From an uncultured Lachnospiraceae bacterium (GTDB lineage: Bacteria > Bacillota > Clostridia > Lachnospirales > Lachnospiraceae), in the NCBI GenBank assembly GCA_910587095.1, contig CAJUMJ010000004.1, positions 54,640-118,639 on the forward strand: a stretch of DNA of 64,000 nt. The letters run 5' to 3'. The notes under the pieces were generated by a model that was not told the DNA's origin, searched no databases, and saw only the letters and a list, made by a program, of their open reading frames with translations. Shown here in pieces: positions 1 through 7,098 of this stretch. The position numbers were made by a program, and so were the translations under genes. Numbering within the stretch: the first letter of the stretch is position 1; the number at the start of each line of letters is the position of its first letter.

Positions 1-413
1 ACGATATGCCTGTTGACAAACAGATTATCCACCACATTCGGGCCAAGGGAGTCCGCGGTCACCTCCCGGTTACCGAGTCCCACCACCAGAATCGACTGCT
101 CCTTATCCGGATTTGGCAAAATTCCCCGAAGCTGCTTTGCCAGAATGCCTGATATTTCCTGATGATAGTCATCCTCCGGCTCCGTCATGGCAGGCGCTTC
201 CAGCGTAATGTAAGTTCCCATGGGCTTCCCAAGCGCTTTTGCCCCATTTTTCGTCTCTATCACTACACGGGTAATATGCACGTCACTTGCCTCATCATAG
301 AACTCCTCCACTTCCACTCCATGAAGCCCGGACTCTTTTTCCCCAATTCCCTCTCTGGCTTCCAACGCCAAGTCCGTCCTGACATTTGACCAGCTATCCA
401 TAGCACTTTCCAT
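1..413 (-). CDS. gpr: GPR endopeptidase (spore protease), N-terminal part
   Basis: GPR degrades small acid-soluble spore proteins during germination. The minus-strand reading gives about 137 residues and runs off the left edge, so the C-terminus is missing. Visible hallmarks are RTDLALEAREG near residue 12, YITLEAP, and VVGLGN followed by TADSLGPNVVDNLFVNRHI, all matching the N-terminal half of clostridial and Bacillus GPR. The start is uncertain: ATG at 413 sits directly against an AAGGA, whereas the in-frame ATG at 401 has GGAAAG four bases upstream. Divergence from rpsT is the usual Firmicutes arrangement. It implies an endospore-forming host. Confidence 0.93.
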   Translation of the reverse strand, partial: MESAMDSWSNVRTDLALEAREGIGEKESGLHGVEVEEFYDEASDVHITRVVIETKNGAKALGKPMGTYITLEAPAMTEPEDDYHQEISGILAKQLRGILPNPDKEQSILVVGLGNREVTADSLGPNVVDNLFVNRHI

Positions 414-645
414 TCCTTTCCGTCCTGACAAGACTGCAACGAATGATACGTTTCCTTAACCCGCAAGCCGCGCTCTTCGCGCTCTGTGCCCGGTTTCATC
501 GGACGCTTGCCCGTTAACGCCGCAAAAAAGGGAATGCCTGCTTCGCAGCCGCTCACTTTTCTTTTGCAGCTATTATATTTTATGCATCATTCTTCCGCTT
601 GCCCATTTTGTTTTCTATTTTTTGCAAAAATGTACAAAATATGTA

Positions 646-674
646 TTGACATCCCCATTTCCATAATCTAAAAT
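646..674 (+). promoter_or_regulatory. Housekeeping promoter of rpsT
   Basis: TTGACA at 646-651 and TAAAAT at 669-674 are separated by exactly 17 bp, about 100 bp upstream of the rpsT start. The rest of the 414-778 gap is the gpr upstream region and the rpsT leader; I see no other gene there. Confidence 0.85.
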
Positions 675-778
675 AATATGCGTGTGTTTCCATTAAGACG
701 TCCGTGTCCGTATTTAATGAGACACGTCCCTATAAGATTAAGCTAACGAAAAGCAAATGTTTTGAAATGGAGGATGCT

Positions 779-1042
779 ATGGCTAACATCAAATCTGCAA
801 AAAAGAGAATTCTGGTAAACAAGACGAAAGCTGACAGAAACAAGTCTATCAAGTCCAGTGTCAAGACAGCGATCAAGAAAGTGTACGCTGCCATTGACGC
901 GAAAGACAAGGAAGCCGCACAGAGCGCGCTGCTCGCCGCTACTTCCGCCATCGACAAGGCAACCAAAAAGGGCGTGTACCACAAAAATACTTCTGCCAGA
1001 AAGATTTCCCGTATGTCTCTTGCCGTAAACAAAATGGCATAA
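779..1042 (+). CDS. rpsT: 30S ribosomal protein S20
   Basis: S20 binds 16S rRNA early in assembly of the small subunit. The product is 87 residues, Lys/Ala-rich and helical, beginning MANIKSAKKRI and ending with the typical MSLAVNKMA. The ATG at 779 is chosen because GGAGG lies at 769-773 and the family starts with MANIKSA; the open frame extends further upstream but is not supported. It is a single-gene unit with its own promoter and a terminator directly downstream. Confidence 0.97.
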   Translation: MANIKSAKKRILVNKTKADRNKSIKSSVKTAIKKVYAAIDAKDKEAAQSALLAATSAIDKATKKGVYHKNTSARKISRMSLAVNKMA

Positions 1043-1070
1043 GAAATCAAAAACAGCAGCGAATATTTAA

Positions 1071-1100
1071 AAGGGCGGGTGCCATGCACCCGCTCTTTTT
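1071..1100 (+). terminator. Rho-independent terminator after rpsT
   Basis: An 8-bp GC stem (GCGGGTGC / GCACCCGC) with a CAT loop is followed by TCTTTTT. A-rich sequence on the other side means it may also serve the convergent TPM gene, whose stop codon overlaps its T-run. Confidence 0.88.
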
Positions 1101-1974
1101 ATCGGCTGCGGCCGCCTCCTCCGTGATGACCGCCTCCGCCTCCGTGGCTGCTTCCACCGCCGCCTCCGCCTCCGCTGCTCGTCTCAATCTTGCGGCGCGT
1201 CACGGTCTTATGCAGGAATCGGTCTTCCGATACGCGAAAAACCGGCGCCCTGCCCGCCACATAAGTGACAGCCGTAGTCGTCTTTTTCCCCTCCTTGGAG
1301 CGCCAGTTGAGTGACGCAAACATAACAGCCGCTATTATTCCTGCCAGCCAGGGCAAAAATCCCGGCAAGTTTACATGCGACACTCTCCATCCAAGCATAT
1401 CATGATAAAAGGTATTGACGTAGGTTTTGTAAGCACGGTAAGGGTCGCTTTCCACATAGCGGTATACCTGATCCAGAAGGTGATCCACGTCCTCCACATA
1501 ATAAGCGTCGTAGGCCCTTCCGGTCGTGCAAAACCATGTATGGATCCTGCCGTCGTCCTCTCTTGACCAGTTGTCCACAAGCATCACGCCGTCCCCGTCC
1601 GGCTTATCGTATCCGAATCCCTGCTCCTCCCAACTCCTCTCCGCAAAGACACGGACATACTCATCCGAACTCACCCCCGGCTCTATGGCTCTGGCATACT
1701 CCTCTAAAGGTTCATCCAAAGTGACAAGCACTATATCGCACCCCGTCTGTTTCTCTCTCTTAGCAATCAGACGGCGAAGCTTATCTTCTTCCTTGTCCGT
1801 CAACACATCGGCACGGTCAAAAACACGTTCCGGCGTCGCGCACGCCGTGTTTGTCCGCTGATAGTCCACCGCCTTTGCGATCCCCCAGTGTCCTACATGA
1901 AGCGTCAGCGTCAGCAGCCCCATAGCCGCCAAAATAATATAAAGCCACTTAAAATAGCGAAAATATTCCCTCAA
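1099..1974 (-). CDS. TPM-domain membrane protein with Gly/His-rich tail
   Basis: The product is about 291 residues. One hydrophobic segment lies at about 10-30, then an extracytoplasmic TPM (DUF477-like) domain containing DRADVLTDKEEDKLRRLI and a later DGVMLVDN segment. A second membrane segment lies near 215-230, and the protein ends in a low-complexity Gly/His/Ser tail. TPM proteins have been linked to photosystem repair in plants and to membrane roles in bacteria; the function here is unknown. The likely start is a TTG preceded by GGAGGG. It begins 18 bp after the stop of the zinc-ribbon gene, so the two probably share an mRNA. Confidence 0.75.
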   Translation of the reverse strand: MREYFRYFKWLYIILAAMGLLTLTLHVGHWGIAKAVDYQRTNTACATPERVFDRADVLTDKEEDKLRRLIAKREKQTGCDIVLVTLDEPLEEYARAIEPGVSSDEYVRVFAERSWEEQGFGYDKPDGDGVMLVDNWSREDDGRIHTWFCTTGRAYDAYYVEDVDHLLDQVYRYVESDPYRAYKTYVNTFYHDMLGWRVSHVNLPGFLPWLAGIIAAVMFASLNWRSKEGKKTTTAVTYVAGRAPVFRVSEDRFLHKTVTRRKIETSSGGGGGGGSSHGGGGGHHGGGGRSR

Positions 1975-1992
1975 AATCCCGGCCCTTCCCTC

Positions 1993-2976
1993 CTACAAAA
2001 TCTCGATCACATGAACAGCCATAAAACAGACCGCCGTCACCACCGCAAACACCGAAGCGCTGTAGGCCAACACCTTTGCCCTCGAAACCGGTGTTGTACC
2101 AACCACCTTCCCCGTCTGTCCGTTGACATGATACAGGTATTGCCTGTCCTTGTAGCGGTAGGTATACTGCCACACCGGCATCAGGGCATAGCATGTATCC
2201 GTCTGCGCCAGATTCAGATTTTTACGCAGAGGACGCACCGTCATATAGCCGGACATAGAGCCTTGCAAGAGCTCCTCCGAAGCTTCCCTCGCCTTGCCCT
2301 TCGCCCTCTCCGCAAGAGAAGCCGCATCCTGGTTGTACAGCTCCGCGTAATACCCGGACATATATTTTGGCATAAAATCGGTAAGATCCAGATAATCATA
2401 AGGCTCCATCAAGTCCATAATCCCGTCGTCCATCGCGTAGGAGGCGTCTACCGGGATCTGGTCAAAGTCCACATCCATCCTCCTCAGCACTTCATAGTAG
2501 GAAGTCTCCGTGTACTCCGTATCGCCGCTCCTCCATGTCCTGACCTTGATTCCCTCCCCGGCAAAATCATAGTCGGCTCCGAAATCATAGAGCCAGAAAG
2601 GTACGTAAATTCCCTCCATCTTCTCCAGACTCTTCGCGGACAAAAAGTCGGAGGGCGCAAATAGCCTCTTAGAAAACTCTCTCTCCATCGCCTGCACCGC
2701 CATCTGCCTGCTCACATGGAACGGCAAAATCCGCCTCGGTTCAAAAGCGCCCTCCACCCGCTCATTCAGCACAAGATAAGTGCCGCAGTGCCCGCAGCGC
2801 AAAGCTGAGGTGTAATCCGTAATCTCTATGGGCGCGCCGCAGTTTATACATTGCAGAAGCGAGCTTTCCGCGATCAGTTCCTCGCTGTCCACACTCTCGC
2901 AGTGAGGACAGTACATCCCGCCCTTCTCCGGCGCGTACACGGTGTTACCGCCACAGTTTTTACATTTAAAAATCAT
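1993..2976 (-). CDS. Zinc-ribbon protein with C-terminal membrane anchor
   Basis: This 327-residue protein has two N-terminal zinc-ribbon units (CKNCGG...CPHC and CINCG...CGHCG, residues 5-75). A long soluble middle follows, and one hydrophobic segment lies near the C-terminus (about 305-325). It resembles Clostridia proteins annotated as TFIIB-type zinc-ribbon proteins, whose role is not established. The pairing with a downstream TPM protein suggests a membrane-associated module, which is inference. An AAATC-type spacer separates it from the upstream purF-like gene. Confidence 0.65.
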   Translation of the reverse strand: MIFKCKNCGGNTVYAPEKGGMYCPHCESVDSEELIAESSLLQCINCGAPIEITDYTSALRCGHCGTYLVLNERVEGAFEPRRILPFHVSRQMAVQAMEREFSKRLFAPSDFLSAKSLEKMEGIYVPFWLYDFGADYDFAGEGIKVRTWRSGDTEYTETSYYEVLRRMDVDFDQIPVDASYAMDDGIMDLMEPYDYLDLTDFMPKYMSGYYAELYNQDAASLAERAKGKAREASEELLQGSMSGYMTVRPLRKNLNLAQTDTCYALMPVWQYTYRYKDRQYLYHVNGQTGKVVGTTPVSRAKVLAYSASVFAVVTAVCFMAVHVIEIL

Positions 2977-2996
2977 CTATGTATGTCCCCTCAAAA

Positions 2997-4403
2997 TCAG
3001 ATTCGGCCGTCCCAGCAATATGTACACAGCTTACATTTGTCAATCCCCACCGACGCGATCATATCGTCCAAACGATGATAGCGAAGCGTCGTAAAGTTTA
3101 GCTTCTCCCTGATTTTTTCCAGCATCCGTCCGTACTCTTCGCTGTCGGGATCCACATAAACTTCCAGGTTCGGGTACTTGTTCCCCTCCTCCAACTCCTG
3201 GATCACCCGACGGGCGATCAGCTCCATCTCCGAGGTCGACCGGGAAAAATTCAGATACTTGCAGCCGTAGAGTAGCGGCGGACAAGCCGGTCTGATGTGT
3301 ACCTCCTTCGCCCCGCTCTGATACAAAAATTCCGTCGTCTCCCGTAACTGCGTACCCCGCACGATGGAATCGTCAATCAAAAGAAGGCTTCTACCCTTGA
3401 TCAGATCGTGCACCGGAAGCATCTTCATCTTCGCGATCAGGTTTCTCTTACTCTGTATGGTCGGCATGAAGGAGCGGGGCCAGGTCGGCGTATATTTGAT
3501 AAACGGCCTGGAAAACGGAATCCCCGACTCGTTGGCGTAGCCGATGGCGTGGGCCGTGCCGGAATCAGGCACCCCCGCCACAATATCGGGCGCTGCATCG
3601 TCCCGCTTCGCTAACAGCGCGCCGCAATGGTAACGCATCTCCTCGACGCTGATCCCCTCGTAGGAAGAAGAAGGATACCCGTAATAAACCCACAAAAAGG
3701 TACATATTTTCATATCCTTGCCCGGCGCCACAAGGGACTGTACCCCCTCCGCCGTCACAATGGCAATCTCACCGGGGCCCAGCTCCCGCTCCGGCGCGTA
3801 GCCAAGATTCAAATAGGCAAAGCTCTCGAAGGATATACAGAAAGCATCCTCCTTCTTACCGATGCTGACAGGAGTACGCCCCATTCGATCTCTCGCCGCG
3901 TAAATTCCCTTCGGCGTCATCAAAAGCATGGTCATGGAGCCGTCGATCAGCTCCTGCGCATAGCGGATACCCTCGATCAGATTGTCCCGCTGGTTGATCA
4001 CCGCCGCCACAAGCTCCGTGGCATTGATATCGCCGCCGCTCATCTCCAGAAAATGCCCCTTGCCATTTTGAAAAATCTCCGACACGATCTCGTCTTTATT
4101 GTTAATTTTCCCGACAGTGGTGATGGCGTAGGTGCCATGGTGCGATCGTATAATAAGCGGCTGAGGCTCATAATCCGAAATACAGCCGATCCCCAGCGTG
4201 CCGTTCATTTTGTTCACGTCCTTGTCAAACTTGGTGCGAAACGGCGTGTTCTCGATGTTGTGAATCGCACGGTTAAAACCTTCCTTCGCGTCATACACCG
4301 CCATGCCGGCCCGTCTTGTTCCCAGGTGCGAATGATAATCCGTTCCAAAAAACAAGTCAAATATACAGTTCTCCTTCGATGCCACTCCAAAAAAACCACC
4401 CAT
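2997..4403 (-). CDS. PurF-like phosphoribosyltransferase lacking the glutaminase cysteine
   Basis: True PurF makes phosphoribosylamine from PRPP and glutamine. This 468-residue homologue keeps the Ntn-glutaminase fold outline (HLGTRRAGMAV, GKINN, SGGDINATE, RDRMGRTP) and the PRPP loop LLLIDDSIVRGTQ near residues 340-352. It also keeps late cysteines (CPPLLYGC, CKLCTYCWDG) where PurF carries Fe-S ligands. However, it starts M-G-G-F-F-G where PurF has Cys-Gly-Ile. The ATG is fixed by AGGAGG ten bases upstream, so there is no hidden cysteine start. Glutamine-dependent activity is therefore unlikely; it may use ammonia or have a different role. It lies 2 bp after the GGDEF-like gene. Confidence 0.85.
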   Translation of the reverse strand: MGGFFGVASKENCIFDLFFGTDYHSHLGTRRAGMAVYDAKEGFNRAIHNIENTPFRTKFDKDVNKMNGTLGIGCISDYEPQPLIIRSHHGTYAITTVGKINNKDEIVSEIFQNGKGHFLEMSGGDINATELVAAVINQRDNLIEGIRYAQELIDGSMTMLLMTPKGIYAARDRMGRTPVSIGKKEDAFCISFESFAYLNLGYAPERELGPGEIAIVTAEGVQSLVAPGKDMKICTFLWVYYGYPSSSYEGISVEEMRYHCGALLAKRDDAAPDIVAGVPDSGTAHAIGYANESGIPFSRPFIKYTPTWPRSFMPTIQSKRNLIAKMKMLPVHDLIKGRSLLLIDDSIVRGTQLRETTEFLYQSGAKEVHIRPACPPLLYGCKYLNFSRSTSEMELIARRVIQELEEGNKYPNLEVYVDPDSEEYGRMLEKIREKLNFTTLRYHRLDDMIASVGIDKCKLCTYCWDGRI

Positions 4404-4405
4404 TG

Positions 4406-4972
4406 TCAGTCACTCCTCCTGTCTACATACACCTCGCAGCCGCATCGGCCGCCTTCCTTGACATGGTACAACACTTTCCTCGCCTGCTCATACAGCTCCC
4501 TGTAACTCCCGCCGGATTCTCCAAGCGCTGCTCCCGCACTGAGCGTAACCTGCGGAAGTCCCCTCCCGTTGTGCAAGAGCCTGTCGTTTACTATGGCAAT
4601 CCGTCGTCTGATACCGCTCACCTGGTCAGCCGAAAGCCCCACTATCCAAATGCCGAAGCTATCCTCCGTAAGCCTCCCAATGACGTCCCCCGCACGAAAA
4701 TTCTCCCGCAGAACATCAAATACCGCCTGCAAAACCCGGTCGCCCGTCTCCCTGCCGAAGCTCTCGTTGATCCTCCTCATACAGTCTACATCCACCAAAA
4801 GAAGACAGCCATTCCCCTGGCTGTCCGCCAACACACTTTCCACTTTTTTCTGAAAAGCTCTTTTAGTAACCGCACCCGTCAGTTTATCCCTCTCTCCGGG
4901 CCCGCAGCCGCTCCCCGCCACTCTCGTCCGGGGCTTTTTATCCGCCTGGATGCGCCGCAGTATATTTAACAA
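4406..4972 (-). CDS. Degenerate GGDEF-domain protein
   Basis: This 188-residue protein is essentially one GGDEF-type domain: DKLTGAVTKRAF at the start, LLLVDVDCMRRINESFG in the middle and a C-terminal SYRELYEQARKVLYHVKEGG. The signature loop reads RLTEDSFG in place of RxGGDEF, so diguanylate cyclase activity is improbable; a GTP-binding or scaffold role remains possible. Translation probably starts at TTG 4972, which has AGGAGG seven bases upstream; no ATG fits better. The stop lies within the ribosome binding region of the purF-like gene, so the two are co-translated. Confidence 0.8.
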   Translation of the reverse strand: MLNILRRIQADKKPRTRVAGSGCGPGERDKLTGAVTKRAFQKKVESVLADSQGNGCLLLVDVDCMRRINESFGRETGDRVLQAVFDVLRENFRAGDVIGRLTEDSFGIWIVGLSADQVSGIRRRIAIVNDRLLHNGRGLPQVTLSAGAALGESGGSYRELYEQARKVLYHVKEGGRCGCEVYVDRRSD

Positions 4973-5040
4973 CGCCGTTCCTCCTTCGTCTCCCCCTCTC
5001 TCATCTTACTGTAAGTTCACGCAGTTTGCAAATATATTTT

Positions 5041-6543
5041 TCACGCCCTGCACCATTTAAGGTCAACGGTTTTTTCTGCGGAATCGGGCTTAGATTTTCG
5101 GTTAGTCAAGAGGCATACGCACTCCACCCCCGTCGTCCAGGGGAACTGGTCTATGGCCACGCATCTTTCCGCCTCATACCCCCGCGAGAGAAACACCTCG
5201 AGATCTCTCGCCAGGCTGCTCGCCTTGCAGGATATATACAAAATATGCGCCACGCCGTAACCGATAATTTTTGAAAGCGCTTTCGGGTGCACGCCGTCTC
5301 TGGGCGGGTCAAGAATAATCACATCCGGCTTCTCCTCGATTTCATCCAGCACTTTCAATACGTCTCCCGCGATAAAGTTGCAGTTATGTAAACCATTTAG
5401 CTCCGCGTTCTTTCTCGCCGCCAAAACGGCCTCCTCCACAATCTCCACACCGATCACTTTCTTTGCCACGGGCGCCATAAGCTGGGCGATCGTGCCGGTG
5501 CCGCTGTACAAGTCGTAGACGACTTTATCCTTCCGTAAAGCTTCATCCTCGCCGGGAGCATCGCAAAGATACCTCGCGATATATTCCCTCGCCGTGCGGT
5601 AGAGCACCTCCGCGCCCATACTGTTTGTCTGGAAAAAGGAAAAGGCTGATATTTTAAACTTTAATCCGAGGAGCTCTTCGTAAAAGTAATCCTGCCCGTA
5701 GAGGACGCGCGTCTCGTCGCTTCTCACCACATCCGCCACCGCATCGTTTCTGATATGCAAAACACCCACAATCCGGCCGTCCAAGGAAAGCGCCAGCAAC
5801 CGTTCCTTCAGGCCATCCAGTATCTCCTGCTCTTCCATACCGCCCTCCACCGTCTCACCTTTCATTTGGCTTGTTGTGACAAGCGCAATCAGTATTTCCC
5901 CTGTCCTCGTCGCCCTGCGTACGAGAAGATGGCGCAGATATCCGGTATGGCGCAGTCTGTGATAAAAGGAAATGCCGATACCCTGCTCCTGCTGCGCCGC
6001 AAAATAGTCCCTGACGCAGCGCAGGATTCTCCGGTAGTCCTCCTCCACAATCCGGCATTCCGTCACCGACACAATATCGTAAAAGCTTCCGCGCTTGTGC
6101 ATACCGAGGGCCAGCGGCCCGTCCTTCACCTCGTCGCCAAACGTAAATTCCATCTTATTTCTGTAGCCGTAAACCGCGGGGCTTTCCTTTATTTTCTCAA
6201 ACCGGCACTCTGTATCCTGGGAAGCGAGCACAGGCGCAAGCAGCCGCCTGACCTGTCCCTCTTTTACCGCCAGGCTCTCCTCATACGGAAAAGACAGATA
6301 CGTGCATCCGCCGCAGCTTCCAAAATGCGGGCAAGGACTTTTAGTCTCCGCAGGCGAAGGTTCCAGCACTTCCAAAAGCCTGCCCTCGTACTTTCCGTTA
6401 CGCGCCTTGTTCACCGCCGCCCGGACCTTCTGTCCCGGCAAGGCATTTTTCACCGTGCAGACGCCGTCTTCACAAATCACAATTCCCTTATTCGGGAAAT
6501 CCATCCGCTCTACAATCCCTTCGATTATTTGTCCTTTCTTCAC
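5041..6543 (-). CDS. rlmD: 23S rRNA (uracil-5)-methyltransferase, RumA/RlmD family
   Basis: It methylates uracil in 23S rRNA using SAM. The order of domains is an N-terminal TRAM domain (GQIIEGIVERMDFPNKGI), a 4Fe-4S motif CPHFGSCGGC near residues 70-80, then the SAM-binding fold with DLYSGTGT and GDVLKVLDE. DPPRDGVHPKAL and the catalytic cysteine in YISCKASSLARD follow. I place the start at GTG 6543, five bases after GGAGG; an ATG at 6555 is the alternative. In Firmicutes this family also includes the dual-site enzyme RlmCD, and which sites are modified here cannot be told from sequence. Confidence 0.9.
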   Translation of the reverse strand: MKKGQIIEGIVERMDFPNKGIVICEDGVCTVKNALPGQKVRAAVNKARNGKYEGRLLEVLEPSPAETKSPCPHFGSCGGCTYLSFPYEESLAVKEGQVRRLLAPVLASQDTECRFEKIKESPAVYGYRNKMEFTFGDEVKDGPLALGMHKRGSFYDIVSVTECRIVEEDYRRILRCVRDYFAAQQEQGIGISFYHRLRHTGYLRHLLVRRATRTGEILIALVTTSQMKGETVEGGMEEQEILDGLKERLLALSLDGRIVGVLHIRNDAVADVVRSDETRVLYGQDYFYEELLGLKFKISAFSFFQTNSMGAEVLYRTAREYIARYLCDAPGEDEALRKDKVVYDLYSGTGTIAQLMAPVAKKVIGVEIVEEAVLAARKNAELNGLHNCNFIAGDVLKVLDEIEEKPDVIILDPPRDGVHPKALSKIIGYGVAHILYISCKASSLARDLEVFLSRGYEAERCVAIDQFPWTTGVECVCLLTNRKSKPDSAEKTVDLKWCRA

Positions 6544-6565
6544 TCCAACCTCCATCACGTAACAA

Positions 6566-6594
6566 GGCGGCGCAAATCATAAATTTACGCCGCC
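6566..6594. terminator. GC-rich hairpin between membrane-protein gene and rlmD
   Basis: GGCGGCG pairs with CGCCGCC, extended by AAAT/ATTT around a five-base loop with one mismatch. On the minus strand it has no strong T-run, so it may be a weak terminator, a processing site or an attenuator rather than a full stop. Confidence 0.45.
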
Positions 6595-6624
6595 CCACCA
6601 TCTCAACTTTTTTATAAAACCGGT

Positions 6625-6903
6625 TTACTCGCCCGTCTCTTCATCCTCGTCTTCGTCCTCAAAAAAATCGTCATCGAAATCGTCGTCAAAATTATCCTCA
6701 AACTCTTCAAGATAATCCGGTGTCAGGCAACGATATACAGCATACGCAATGGCAGCCACCGCTGCAACTGCACCGATCACGGCAAATATCCACAGTACCT
6801 TATTGCACTCTTTCTCCTCCTCATGCTTCTTTCCGAGAAGTTCATTCACTCTCGTACCGTCCATGATCTCATCCAATTTATTCAAAATCTCCTTTTTGCT
6901 CAT
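6625..6903 (-). CDS. Small membrane protein with acidic tail (DUF4366-like)
   Basis: The product is 92 residues: a charged N-terminus (MSKKEILNKLDEIMDG), one transmembrane segment at about 36-58 (LWIFAVIGAVAAVAAIAYAV) and a tail made almost entirely of Asp, Glu and Phe. Such proteins are common and uncharacterised in Lachnospiraceae. The ATG at 6903 has GAGAGG upstream; a longer reading to 7014 lacks a ribosome binding site. The partner of the acidic tail is unknown. Confidence 0.75.
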   Translation of the reverse strand: MSKKEILNKLDEIMDGTRVNELLGKKHEEEKECNKVLWIFAVIGAVAAVAAIAYAVYRCLTPDYLEEFEDNFDDDFDDDFFEDEDEDEETGE

Positions 6904-7098
6904 GCTGTAGCCCTCTCTTTCCCTTGCGTTGTGACCGCGCTCATCTCCACAGTGCAAACTCAAAAACCTGGAGTTTTCCCGTCCGCGGGCTGTCTGCGCT
7001 CCGGTCATTGTCATCGCGTATAGTATACCACGTCTGCTCAGATTTTACCACATCTGAATATCTTATTTTATGAAAAATATAGAAATTATATTCCTATT

